Assembly (NCBI GenBank): GCA_029973975.1
Contig: JARKQF010000207.1
Coordinates: forward strand, 1-33,451
Source of the DNA: Paludibacter sp.
GTDB lineage: Bacteria; Bacteroidota; Bacteroidia; Bacteroidales; Paludibacteraceae
Reading direction: 5' to 3'
Length of the DNA: 33,451 bases
The position numbers and the translations under genes were made by a program. This document shows positions 1-7,047 of the stretch, one piece after another. The notes beneath the pieces are model-generated. The model ran no database searches and had not been told where the DNA came from. It saw nothing but the letters and a program-made list of their open reading frames with translations. Numbering within the stretch: the stretch's first letter is position 1; each line of letters starts with the position of its first letter.

Positions 1-20
1 AAAATACATACGGTTTATCA

Positions 21-881
21 GTGGCAATATCAAGTAAAATACACAAAGACGCAAAAACAATAGAAATTTTTGCCGGTTCATCACTTAACAGAAAACCTCC
101 GGTAAAAAACAAGCCAATTATAACAATCGAAGATTTAAACGGGGTAGAAATTCAGGAAGTACCCGAAAAACCGAAAATCAAGAAACTGCGTTCTATGTCT
201 CAACGGACAAAACAGAAAATCAGAAAGAAAGTTACAGCATTTTCACAAGCATATGAGAAACTGAATTTTTTAACTCTGACTTTCGTTAATCGGGTAGAGG
301 ATAGAAAAGCGGTTGCAATCCTGGGAAAGTTCCTTGATAATTGCAACAAACAGCTAAAAGATTTTCAGTATATTTGGGTAGCTGAACGGCAAACCAAAAA
401 TCTCACATTTCCGGATAACATACATTTTCATCTGATAACAAACAAGTATTTCAAAATAGAAAAGTATTGGGAATACTGGATAAAGCTTCAGGAGCGAAAC
501 GGAATACTTCCACGCTCGCAAGACTACAAAGCATCATCATCGTTCGATATTCGGCGTTTAAATGCCAAAAACATCAAAGCAATTGGTCAGTATATAACAA
601 AGTATATCATCAAGAACAAAGATGAGTTTGATTGTCAGGTGTGGAACTGCTCAAAGAAAATATCAATGTTCTATACTGATTTTTATTCCGACTATGATTT
701 TATTCATAATATTGAAAGAATATTAGAAACCGAAATAGAGCCAATTCCGGCGGAATACTGCACCGTTTATCCTGTGCCGCTTAACCGGCTGACTTTGCCG
801 ATGTATGAAAGATTGAATAATAAAAACAAACAAGTTATGAAGTCTTTAGATAATATATTAAAAAACATGATAAAAATATAA
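21..881 (+). CDS. HUH-type rolling-circle replication initiator-like protein (5' end may lie outside window)
   Basis: About 286 residues. Three motifs in the right order suggest a HUH endonuclease that nicks DNA at a replication origin: a hydrophobic strand LTLTF near residue 85, a metal-binding H-x-H (IHFHLI) near residue 133, and a Tyr/Lys motif (QYITKYIIK) near residue 190. This resembles replication proteins of single-stranded DNA phages and small rolling-circle plasmids. The start used here is a GTG, but the frame is open to the first base of the window, so the true start may lie upstream. The next in-frame ATG, near residue 59, would keep all three motifs. The N-terminus is very basic, which suits DNA binding. 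The gene is AT-rich like the three genes after it and unlike the rest of the window. The motif assignment is by eye; a relaxase-like or transposase role is possible. Confidence 0.6.
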   Translation: MAISSKIHKDAKTIEIFAGSSLNRKPPVKNKPIITIEDLNGVEIQEVPEKPKIKKLRSMSQRTKQKIRKKVTAFSQAYEKLNFLTLTFVNRVEDRKAVAILGKFLDNCNKQLKDFQYIWVAERQTKNLTFPDNIHFHLITNKYFKIEKYWEYWIKLQERNGILPRSQDYKASSSFDIRRLNAKNIKAIGQYITKYIIKNKDEFDCQVWNCSKKISMFYTDFYSDYDFIHNIERILETEIEPIPAEYCTVYPVPLNRLTLPMYERLNNKNKQVMKSLDNILKNMIKI

Positions 882-890
882 AAAAAATAT

Positions 891-941
891 TATCTTTGAA
901 TCGAAATTTGACAAACAAATAAGATTGTAATCTGTTACAAT
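891..941 (+). promoter_or_regulatory. Candidate promoter -7 box and downstream dyad
   Basis: TATCTTTG at 891-898 matches the Bacteroidota -7 box, but no clear TTTG lies at the right distance upstream. Just after the expected start point, 924-941 holds a perfect 7-bp dyad (ATTGTAA, 4-nt gap, TTACAAT) that could be an operator or a recombination site. It would drive the small-gene run starting near 1045. Confidence 0.35.
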
Positions 942-1044
942 AAAACGATTTATTGTTTTTTTAATACTCATAAATTTATGTGTAAATTGTTAAATTACAT
1001 GAAAGTGTAATTATTTAGATATGTTTTTTTTAAATTTTAAAGTT

Positions 1045-1644
1045 ATGAAGAATCTATTATTAATTTTATTTTTTGTAAACACTCCTTATTTATTAATGTC
1101 ATCAGTAAAAATTGATGGTGCAATGGGTATTAAATTCGGCTCTAATAGAGAACAAGTTAAGCAGGAAATGGCGAAAAAACCAGATTATATATTAGATGAG
1201 AAAAATTGTGATATTAATAATTTGTTTTACAAAAATGGAAGGTTTGCTGGTAGGGATGTAGAATACTTGTTACTTACATTTGTTGATAATAAGTTTCAAG
1301 GAGCTGCAATATTTTTTCGTGCTCATTTAGAAAGTGAAGTTATTGATGATTATAACTCAATAAGAGATGATTTAAATCAAAAATATTATGTTACAGAAGT
1401 GATTAAGGAAGAATATAAATATCCTTATGAGGCGGGAGATGGGTTTACTGAAACGGCAATAAAACAAGGTAAAGCGAAATTTTTGTCTGTTTGGAAATTT
1501 GAAAGCTCAATAAATAGTGAGTATAACAGTTCGATAATACTTTCAATTTCAGAGGATTTAAAAATTATACTTATATATCAAGAGGGTACCTTAGGAAATA
1601 TTGCTTCAGAGAGAGAAAAAAATAAAATCATGTCTGATTATTGA
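1045..1644 (+). CDS. Exported protein of unknown function
   Basis: About 199 residues. An ATG at 1021 in the same frame would add eight residues. The 1045 ATG is preferred because it gives a textbook signal peptide (MKNLLLILFF..., basic then hydrophobic, ending near MSS). The mature part opens with GIKFGSNREQVKQEM, a pattern also seen in small periplasmic or lipoprotein domains of unknown role in which a short strand-turn precedes a helix. No catalytic motif is visible. It is the first of three AT-rich secreted-protein genes between the HUH gene and tRNA-Lys, so it may be cargo of a mobile element. The next gene follows after a short gap, which suggests co-transcription. Function unknown. Confidence 0.6.
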   Translation: MKNLLLILFFVNTPYLLMSSVKIDGAMGIKFGSNREQVKQEMAKKPDYILDEKNCDINNLFYKNGRFAGRDVEYLLLTFVDNKFQGAAIFFRAHLESEVIDDYNSIRDDLNQKYYVTEVIKEEYKYPYEAGDGFTETAIKQGKAKFLSVWKFESSINSEYNSSIILSISEDLKIILIYQEGTLGNIASEREKNKIMSDY

Positions 1645-1700
1645 TATTTCAAAAAAAAACATTAATAAAATTCTTGTCAAGGATTACTAAATTAAAATTT

Positions 1701-2291
1701 ATGATGAAACAAATTATATGCTCAATAATAATTTTACTTTTCTTAGGATGTAACTTTATTGAAAACAAAAAAAAAGAGAAAATTAGGAATGATAGTATAG
1801 TGCATGCAAGAATTGAGTTTGTTCAAGATTCTACAAGAACTGCGGATTCTATTAAGCATATTAATGATTCTATCACTAAAGCTAATGTCGAAATTGAACG
1901 AATTAATAAAATTAAATCCTCATTACGTGTATCTTCATGTTATTTATCAGCTCCGAACTCGGCAGGAGGATGTGATGCGAATTTTTATTATGTCAATAAA
2001 TCGAATAAAACAATCAAATATATAATTTTTGATGCTTCATTTAAAAATGATGTTGATGATATAGTTATGTGTGACATTAGAAACAGTATTTCATTTAGGG
2101 GAAAAGATACTGGACCAATCAAACCCGGTAATTCGGGTGGTGGGAGCTGGGACTGTGTTATTTATAATTGGTCTGCAACAAAAATGGTAGTTAACTCAAT
2201 TGATATTGATTATATGGATGGAAGCTCTATATCAATAAGCGGTAAAGATTTAAAATTAATTGGATTAAAGGACAAGCAGATAAACATGTAA
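1701..2291 (+). CDS. Putative lipoprotein of unknown function
   Basis: The frame is open from a TTG at 1641, but the tandem ATGs at 1701 and 1704 give a proper lipoprotein signal: MKQ, a hydrophobic run, then the lipobox LFLGC. The protein should therefore be lipid-anchored. A charged, probably helical stalk (KKKEKIRND through IERINKIKS) follows. The C-terminal ~110 residues look like a compact beta domain, with phrases such as NKTIKYIIFDASF, TGPIKPG and MDGSSISI. Similar wording occurs in small Ig-like domains of phage- and plasmid-borne proteins, but I cannot name a family with confidence. AT content matches its two neighbours. Role unknown; possibly element cargo. Confidence 0.6.
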   Translation: MMKQIICSIIILLFLGCNFIENKKKEKIRNDSIVHARIEFVQDSTRTADSIKHINDSITKANVEIERINKIKSSLRVSSCYLSAPNSAGGCDANFYYVNKSNKTIKYIIFDASFKNDVDDIVMCDIRNSISFRGKDTGPIKPGNSGGGSWDCVIYNWSATKMVVNSIDIDYMDGSSISISGKDLKLIGLKDKQINM

Positions 2292-2337
2292 GAAGAATTC
2301 ATATATTCGTTATAAATATTTATAAATATAAATAAAA

Positions 2338-2589
2338 ATGAAATCAAATATAAAACGGTTGATTTTATTATCTATGTTTATTTGTGCTTTTTCATTATCC
2401 TCATTAGGCCATAGTGGGCGAACGGACAAGCATGGTGGGCACTACAACAGAAAAACAGGAGAATACCATTATCATAATTCTAATGGTAATAATGATAATT
2501 CAGGTTCTGTTGCTGGAAGTGTACTGTTAGTGTTTCTAGTAGTTGTTGTTATTGGAATTTTTGTAAATAGTGATAACAATAATAAATGA
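2338..2589 (+). CDS. Small YHYH-domain protein, exported and membrane-anchored
   Basis: 83 residues: signal peptide (about 1-24), then a short His-rich segment (HSGRTDKHGGHYNRKTG followed by EYHYH) typical of the YHYH motif family. A Ser/Asn/Gly linker and a C-terminal hydrophobic helix (LLVFLVVVVIGIFV) come next. The His cluster could bind a metal, but no function is established for this family as far as I know. It is the last gene before the tRNA and shares the AT-rich composition of the upstream block. A 47-nt gap after the lipoprotein gene is compatible with one transcript. Confidence 0.65.
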   Translation: MKSNIKRLILLSMFICAFSLSSLGHSGRTDKHGGHYNRKTGEYHYHNSNGNNDNSGSVAGSVLLVFLVVVVIGIFVNSDNNNK

Positions 2590-2720
2590 CTATTACTAAA
2601 AAAACACATAGTACAATTTTTTAAATTATTTATTGTTGACTAATATAAATGCATCTGCAACCCGATTAGGAGAAAACATTTAATAGCTTTTAGTTGCTTT
2701 TTCCCCTTAAGTGTCCCCGT
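2590..2720. other. AT-rich spacer, presumed element/chromosome boundary
   Basis: No gene is visible. Composition stays AT-rich up to the terminator of the tRNA and then shifts to chromosomal values, so the end of the foreign block probably lies in or just after this spacer. No copy of the tRNA 3' end is visible here; the opposite att site would be left of the window. Confidence 0.3.
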
Positions 2721-2766
2721 AAAAAAAAGATATCATTGTAATCTGTTGATTTATAATGATATCTTT
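2721..2766 (-). terminator. Intrinsic terminator of tRNA-Lys
   Basis: Read leftwards, a 12-bp perfect stem (AAAGATATCATT / AATGATATCTTT, arms 2755-2766 and 2726-2737) is followed by a run of T (complement of the A-run 2721-2728). It lies 12 bp beyond the tRNA 3' end. The stem is AT-rich but long. Confidence 0.6.
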
Positions 2767-2777
2767 AGGTTGATTTG

Positions 2778-2850
2778 TGACCCCGCTGGGGTTCGAACCC
2801 AGGACCCACAGATTAAGAGTCTGTTGCTCTACCAGCTGAGCTACGGAGTC
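2778..2850 (-). tRNA. tRNA-Lys (anticodon CTT)
   Basis: The complement folds as a standard cloverleaf. The acceptor arms are GACTCCG and CGGGGTC (one G-T pair) with discriminator A at 2778. The D arm holds AGCTCAGCTGGTAGAGC, the anticodon stem ACAGA/TCTGT encloses CTCTTAA (anticodon CTT), and the T arm holds GGTTCGAACCC. No CCA is encoded. An AT-rich block with a HUH replication gene lies directly 3' of it, the usual side for integration into a tRNA gene. Confidence 0.96.
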
Positions 2851-2894
2851 GGTAAAAGAAAGTCAATGAAAGATGCAAATTTGGTTTTGCGGTG

Positions 2895-2902
2895 CAAAGT
2901 TA
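2895..2902 (-). promoter_or_regulatory. Candidate -7 box for tRNA-Lys
   Basis: On the minus strand this reads TAACTTTG, a good TAnnTTTG match 45 bp upstream of the tRNA. I see no clear TTTG partner upstream of it. Confidence 0.4.
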
Positions 2903-2910
2903 AAAAAATA

Positions 2911-2944
2911 TTTGAAAATTAATCCTGAATTATCTGTATTTTTG
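2911..2944 (+). promoter_or_regulatory. Promoter of the pabB operon
   Basis: TTTG (2911-2914), 22-nt spacer, TATTTTTG (2937-2944): both boxes of the Bacteroidota housekeeping promoter at the right spacing. The predicted start, near 2951, leaves a leader of only about 11 nt before the pabB ATG at 2962. Confidence 0.6.
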
Positions 2945-2961
2945 TAAGAAATTCAGTATTG

Positions 2962-3954
2962 ATGTCCGAGAGAACCTTTCCATATACAATATTAAGTCCT
3001 GATGAAATAAAATGCAGGATGAATGAACTGGGTGCTGATGCGATTCCCTTTCTGTTTATTGTCAATTATGCCCGAGATGCGGGTTATGTGATTAGTAAAG
3101 AAGATTTGGACGATCGGTATATCAGGTGGCAGTTTCATGCCAAATCCAACAATATAATGAGGAATAAGGATTTTTACTGGCAAGCGCTCCCGGTTTCAAA
3201 GGATGCGTATACTGAAAAATTCAGTTTCGTTAAAGACCAGATTCAGCGAGGCAATTCATTCCTGACAAATCTGACTCAACCAACCAGAATATCAACCAAT
3301 CTTGGTTTAGCGGAAATTTATGATGTCGCTTCAGCTCCTTATAAATTGTGGTTGAAAGACTTGTTCGTGGTATTGTCACCCGAAACGTTTATTCAAATCA
3401 GACAGGGAGAAATCCGGACTTTCCCGATGAAAGGCACTATTGATGCAGCCTTGCCGGATGCAAAAAAGACTATCCTGCAAGATGAAAAAGAAATGGCAGA
3501 GCATGCTACGATTGTCGATTTGTTGCGCAATGACCTGAGTATGGTGGCGGAGGATGTACATGTTTCCCGTTATCGTTATGTGGAAAGAATCAACACGATG
3601 CAGCATGATTTGTTGCAGGTGAGTTCGGAAATCGTGGGAAGATTGCCGGATAATTATCGGGGTCAACTGGGGGATATCTTGTTTACCTTGTTGCCGGCCG
3701 GTTCTATTTGCGGAGCTCCCAAGACTAAAACGCTGGAGATAATCAAAGAAGTTGAGGGCTACGACAGAGGTTTTTATACAGGTGTTTGTGGTTATTTTGA
3801 TGGTGAAAATCTGGATTCGGCGGTTATGATTCGGTTTGTGGAACAAACAGATGATGGCTTGGTATACAAAAGCGGCGGGGGCATTACCTTCCAGAGTGAA
3901 TCGGATAAAGAGTATGAAGAATTAATACAAAAAATTTATGTACCGGTTTCTTGA
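2962..3954 (+). CDS. pabB: Aminodeoxychorismate synthase component I (PabB)
   Basis: 330 residues, a short chorismate-binding enzyme that makes 4-amino-4-deoxychorismate for folate synthesis in the cytoplasm. The C-terminal half shows the family signature (PAGSICGAPKTKTLEII, then EGYDRGFYTGVCGYF). The motif FPMKGT with Lys157 is informative: PabB enzymes have Lys in this position (PIKGT), whereas anthranilate synthases usually do not. This plus the PabC-like gene overlapping its end argues for PabB over TrpE. The ATG at 2962 is preferred to the TTG just before it. The first gene of a four-gene operon, it overlaps the next by 17 bp. The glutamine amidotransferase partner (PabA) is not in the window, so it must be supplied elsewhere or the enzyme uses free ammonia. 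Confidence 0.9.
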   Translation: MSERTFPYTILSPDEIKCRMNELGADAIPFLFIVNYARDAGYVISKEDLDDRYIRWQFHAKSNNIMRNKDFYWQALPVSKDAYTEKFSFVKDQIQRGNSFLTNLTQPTRISTNLGLAEIYDVASAPYKLWLKDLFVVLSPETFIQIRQGEIRTFPMKGTIDAALPDAKKTILQDEKEMAEHATIVDLLRNDLSMVAEDVHVSRYRYVERINTMQHDLLQVSSEIVGRLPDNYRGQLGDILFTLLPAGSICGAPKTKTLEIIKEVEGYDRGFYTGVCGYFDGENLDSAVMIRFVEQTDDGLVYKSGGGITFQSESDKEYEELIQKIYVPVS

Positions 3955-4552
3955 ATCAATTAAACTGAAAGAAGGTGTGTTCTTCCGCCTGGAATATCAT
4001 CAGAAGAGGGTGAGTCAATGTTTTCAGCAGTTTTTTCCGGGACAGAAAAAGCCTGACCTTGCTGCCTGGCTGTATCAGCAGGAAGTGCTGCAAACAGGTT
4101 TATATAAATGTAGGATGTTGTATGATCAACAGGGATTACTCCGGCCAGAAATTACACCATACCGGATGCGGAACATTAAAACGCTGAAGTTGGTGGAAAC
4201 CACTTTGGAGCCTGTGCTGTATAAATCTGCAGACCGCAGTGTGTATGAACAACTATTTGTCCAACGTGGCGATTGTGATGATGTGTTGCTTGTGAGAAAT
4301 GGCTTGCTGACGGATACAAGCTATGCTAATGTCGCTTTATTTGATGGTGAACAATGGGTGACACCCCGTTTGCCTGTGCTGTATGGGACCAACCGGGCCT
4401 ATTTGCTGGAAAAGAAAATGATTGTAGAAAAAGATATTAAAGCAGTTAATTTACATCATTATCATAAAATCAGGTTGTTTAATGCCATGATTGAATTCGG
4501 GGAAGTGGAAGTAAATTTGTCAGATATTTTTGCTTCCTTTGCAAAACAATAA
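3938..4552 (+). CDS. pabC: Class IV aminotransferase-fold protein, probable aminodeoxychorismate lyase (PabC)
   Basis: 204 residues. PLP enzymes of this fold release pyruvate from aminodeoxychorismate to give 4-aminobenzoate. Supporting features are the N-terminal strand with an early Arg (FFRLEYHQKR), the segment DDVLLVRNGLLTDTSYANVALF (the usual D-x-L-L-V-x-N-G pattern with the T-D-x-S-x-A-N turn) and a terminal NAMIEFG. Length is shorter than full class IV aminotransferases (270-300), but short forms linked to PabB are common in Bacteroidota. The start codon lies inside pabB (17-bp overlap), pointing to translational coupling. The PLP Lys is probably in the LYKCRM stretch near residue 57. 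Symbol assigned from context as well as sequence. Confidence 0.8.
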   Translation: MYRFLESIKLKEGVFFRLEYHQKRVSQCFQQFFPGQKKPDLAAWLYQQEVLQTGLYKCRMLYDQQGLLRPEITPYRMRNIKTLKLVETTLEPVLYKSADRSVYEQLFVQRGDCDDVLLVRNGLLTDTSYANVALFDGEQWVTPRLPVLYGTNRAYLLEKKMIVEKDIKAVNLHHYHKIRLFNAMIEFGEVEVNLSDIFASFAKQ

Positions 4553-4564
4553 TAATCAAATTAT

Positions 4565-4753
4565 ATGGAAAAGAAATTACGCCGTTCGAAAGACCAGATG
4601 ATAGCCGGAGTCTGCGCCGGTATTGCTGAATACATGGGACTGGATACAACTTTAGTTAGGGTAGGATATGTGTTGTTATCTATCCTTTCAGCCGGATTTC
4701 CCGGTACCTTATTGTATATCATACTGTGGCTCGTAATGCCTAAAAGCTACTAA
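4565..4753 (+). CDS. PspC-domain small membrane protein
   Basis: 62 residues made up almost entirely of one PspC domain: KLRRSKDQMIAGVCAGIAEY, then MGLDTTLVRVGYVLLSIL and a Gly/Pro-turned hydrophobic segment ending in LYIILWLVMPKS. PspC proteins sit in the inner membrane and, in enterobacteria, take part in the phage-shock response. Free-standing single-domain forms like this are common and of unclear role. It starts 12 bp after pabC and ends 18 bp before uvrB, so it is co-transcribed with both. There is no functional link to either that I can see. Confidence 0.9.
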   Translation: MEKKLRRSKDQMIAGVCAGIAEYMGLDTTLVRVGYVLLSILSAGFPGTLLYIILWLVMPKSY

Positions 4754-4771
4754 TCACTAACCATTATTCAA

Positions 4772-6775
4772 GTGTCTTTTAACCTCACATCAAACTATCG
4801 TCCTACCGGTGACCAGCCGGAGGCAATCCGGCAATTGGTGGAAGGATTGCAGGGTGGAATCCCATTTCAGACTTTACTGGGGGTGACGGGCTCGGGTAAG
4901 ACTTTTACCATTGCCAATGTGGTAAATGAGGTAAACCGTCCGACCCTGGTACTGAGTCATAATAAAACCCTGGCAGCCCAGTTGTACAGCGAGTTTAAGG
5001 CTTTCTTTCCGGATAATGCCGTGGAGTATTTCGTGTCGTATTACGACTATTATCAGCCGGAAGCATACTTGCCGGTGACGGACACTTACATAGAAAAAGA
5101 TTTATCTATTAATGCGGAGATTGAAAAACTGCGTTTGTCTGCAACATCGGCTTTGCTGTCGGGCAGGAGGGATGTTATCGTGGTTTCGTCGGTTTCCTGT
5201 TTGTATGGCATCGGTAATCCGGAGGATTTTACTTCCAATGTGATTGAAATTCAAAAGGGACAAAAATTAGTACGTAATGCTTTTCTTCGAAACTTGGTGG
5301 ATAGTCTGTATTCCCGCAATGATATTGAACTGAACCGCGGTAATTTCCGTGTAAAAGGAGATACGGTAGATATTTTCCTTGCTTATGCCGATGATATTCT
5401 GCGGGTTGTGTTCTGGGGAGATGAAATTGATGAAATTCTGACATTAGACCCTGTTAACCTGCATGTGCAGGAACAATTCGATGCGTACCGTATTTTTCCT
5501 GCAAGTATTTTCGTTACCACTAAAGAAAGAATTAACCAGGCTTTGCATCTGATTGAGCGGGATCGTGACTTGCAGGCGGAGTATTTCCGTTCAATCGGAA
5601 AAGATTATGAAGCTAAACGCATTTATGAACGGGTTAGCTACGATCTGGAAATGATCAAGGAACTGGGCTACTGCTCGGGTATTGAAAATTATTCCCGCTA
5701 TTTTGACGGCAGGGCGCCGGGCAGTCGTCCTTACTGCCTGCTCGATTATTTTCCGGATGATTATCTGATGGTGATCGATGAAAGTCACGTGACTATTCCG
5801 CAGATACGGGCGATGTACGGTGGTGATGCTTCGCGCAAGCAAAATCTGGTGGAATATGGTTTTAGATTACCCGCAGCACGTGATAACCGCCCGTTAACTT
5901 TTGATGAGTTTGAACAACTTACGCCACAGACCATTTATGTTTCTGCCACTCCGGCTGATTATGAACTCATAAACTCGCAGGGTATCGTGGTGGATCAGCT
6001 GATTCGTCCTACCGGACTTTTAGATCCGGTTATTGAAGTCCGGCCCAGTCTTAATCAAATTGACGATTTGCTCGAAGAAATAACCATTTGTACAGAGCGC
6101 GATGAAAGGGTGCTGGTTACAACCCTCACCAAACGTATGGCAGAAGAACTGACGGATTATCTGGTAAAAATGGGAGTACGTTGTAATTATATTCATTCGG
6201 ATGTGGATACGCTGGACCGGGTGCAGATCATGGAAGATCTTCGTCGGGGATTATACGATGTACTGGTGGGTGTGAACTTGTTGCGTGAAGGGCTTGATTT
6301 GCCGGAAGTGTCGCTGGTGGCTATCCTCGATGCCGATAAGGAAGGATTCCTGCGTTCGCACCGTTCGCTGACCCAGACAGCAGGACGTGCAGCCCGTAAC
6401 CTCAACGGGAAAGTAATCATGTATGCCGACAAGATGACGGATAGCATGGAGAAAACCATTGCAGAAACCAACCGTCGGAGAGAAAAACAGTTGGCATATA
6501 ATGCTGAACACAACATTACGCCAACTGCTATTGTCAAAGGAGTAGGTTCAGCCCTGAGTAAAGCTGAACCTGATGCCTATGTCGAACTCGAAGCCGGATT
6601 GAGCATTGCTGCCGACCCGGTAGTTCAGTATATGTCAAAATCTGCGCTCGAAAAAGCCATCCAGAAAACCAAGAAAGCCATGCAGGAAGCTGCTAAAAAT
6701 ATGGAATTCCTTGAGGCTGCCAGACTGCGGGATGAGATGTTCCGGCTGGAAGAACTGTTGAAGTCAAAGAAATAA
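4772..6775 (+). CDS. uvrB: Excinuclease ABC subunit B (UvrB)
   Basis: 667 residues, close to the usual ~670. UvrB is the DNA-damage-verifying helicase-like subunit of nucleotide excision repair, working with UvrA and UvrC. Visible elements: Walker A GVTGSGKT at residues 37-44; the Tyr-rich beta-hairpin region YYDYYQPEAYLP near 90; the DEAD-type box DESH at 336-339 followed by the IRAMYGGD loop; helicase motifs V/VI (LLREGLDLPEVSLVAILDADKEGF and QTAGRAARN); and a C-terminal UVR motif (about 630-665) that binds UvrC. The start is GTG, with no closer ATG that keeps the conserved N-terminus. It is the last gene of the pabB operon; a repeat-rich convergent spacer begins 5 bp after the stop. Confidence 0.98.
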   Translation: MSFNLTSNYRPTGDQPEAIRQLVEGLQGGIPFQTLLGVTGSGKTFTIANVVNEVNRPTLVLSHNKTLAAQLYSEFKAFFPDNAVEYFVSYYDYYQPEAYLPVTDTYIEKDLSINAEIEKLRLSATSALLSGRRDVIVVSSVSCLYGIGNPEDFTSNVIEIQKGQKLVRNAFLRNLVDSLYSRNDIELNRGNFRVKGDTVDIFLAYADDILRVVFWGDEIDEILTLDPVNLHVQEQFDAYRIFPASIFVTTKERINQALHLIERDRDLQAEYFRSIGKDYEAKRIYERVSYDLEMIKELGYCSGIENYSRYFDGRAPGSRPYCLLDYFPDDYLMVIDESHVTIPQIRAMYGGDASRKQNLVEYGFRLPAARDNRPLTFDEFEQLTPQTIYVSATPADYELINSQGIVVDQLIRPTGLLDPVIEVRPSLNQIDDLLEEITICTERDERVLVTTLTKRMAEELTDYLVKMGVRCNYIHSDVDTLDRVQIMEDLRRGLYDVLVGVNLLREGLDLPEVSLVAILDADKEGFLRSHRSLTQTAGRAARNLNGKVIMYADKMTDSMEKTIAETNRRREKQLAYNAEHNITPTAIVKGVGSALSKAEPDAYVELEAGLSIAADPVVQYMSKSALEKAIQKTKKAMQEAAKNMEFLEAARLRDEMFRLEELLKSKK

Positions 6776-6780
6776 TATTA

Positions 6781-7032
6781 AACCATATAAGTCATATAAG
6801 TCATATAAGTAACATATAAGGACGGTGTCTCATAAGCGCCCAACTGTTGCGTTGCTTTCGATACGAGTGCTCGGCCACGTACTTTAGTACGCTCCCTCTC
6901 TCTCAATCTCAGTGCCTTGCATTTGAACACTTCTGAAACACCTTGGCTGTTTCTCGCGTGAAAATACTTTTGAGACAGCCTCTTTTCAGAAAAAAATACA
7001 GCTTATATGTTACTTATATGACTTATATGGTT
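6781..7032. repeat. Convergent spacer: inverted CATATAAGT-type arms around a central repeat
   Basis: The left arm (6781-6820) is made of short tandem units built on CATATAAGT. The right arm (7002-7032) is its exact reverse complement over 31 bp, except that the left arm carries one extra 9-bp unit. The arms start 5 bp after the uvrB stop and end 15 bp before the metK stop. The RNA of either strand would form a large stem, so the region may act as a two-way transcription barrier. Confidence 0.85.
6821..6982. repeat. REP/MITE-like element inside the uvrB-metK spacer
   Basis: A ~160-bp insert bounded by GACGGTGTCTCA (6821-6832) and TGAGACAGCCTC (6971-6982), imperfect inverted ends. Its right part (6945-6980) is itself a hairpin with 9-bp arms, one of them wobble (GGCTGTTTC / GAGACAGCC). 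A related copy lies at 20606-20645. No ORF of note. GC content is higher than in the flanking arms. Confidence 0.6.
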
Positions 7033-7047
7033 CATAATTACAAAGTT

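Noticed and set aside
1804..2025. 73-codon frame overlapping the lipoprotein gene
   Set aside because: Out-of-frame shadow of the lipoprotein gene in AT-rich DNA; it lacks a signal or domain, while the lipoprotein frame has a clear lipobox.
3376..3846. 156-codon open frame antisense to pabB
   Set aside because: Inside the conserved chorismate-binding region of pabB, with no recognisable domain.
6193..6537. Antisense frames within the 3' part of uvrB
   Set aside because: They overlap helicase motifs V and VI of uvrB; hydrophobic-looking stretches arise from the complementary strand of conserved codons.
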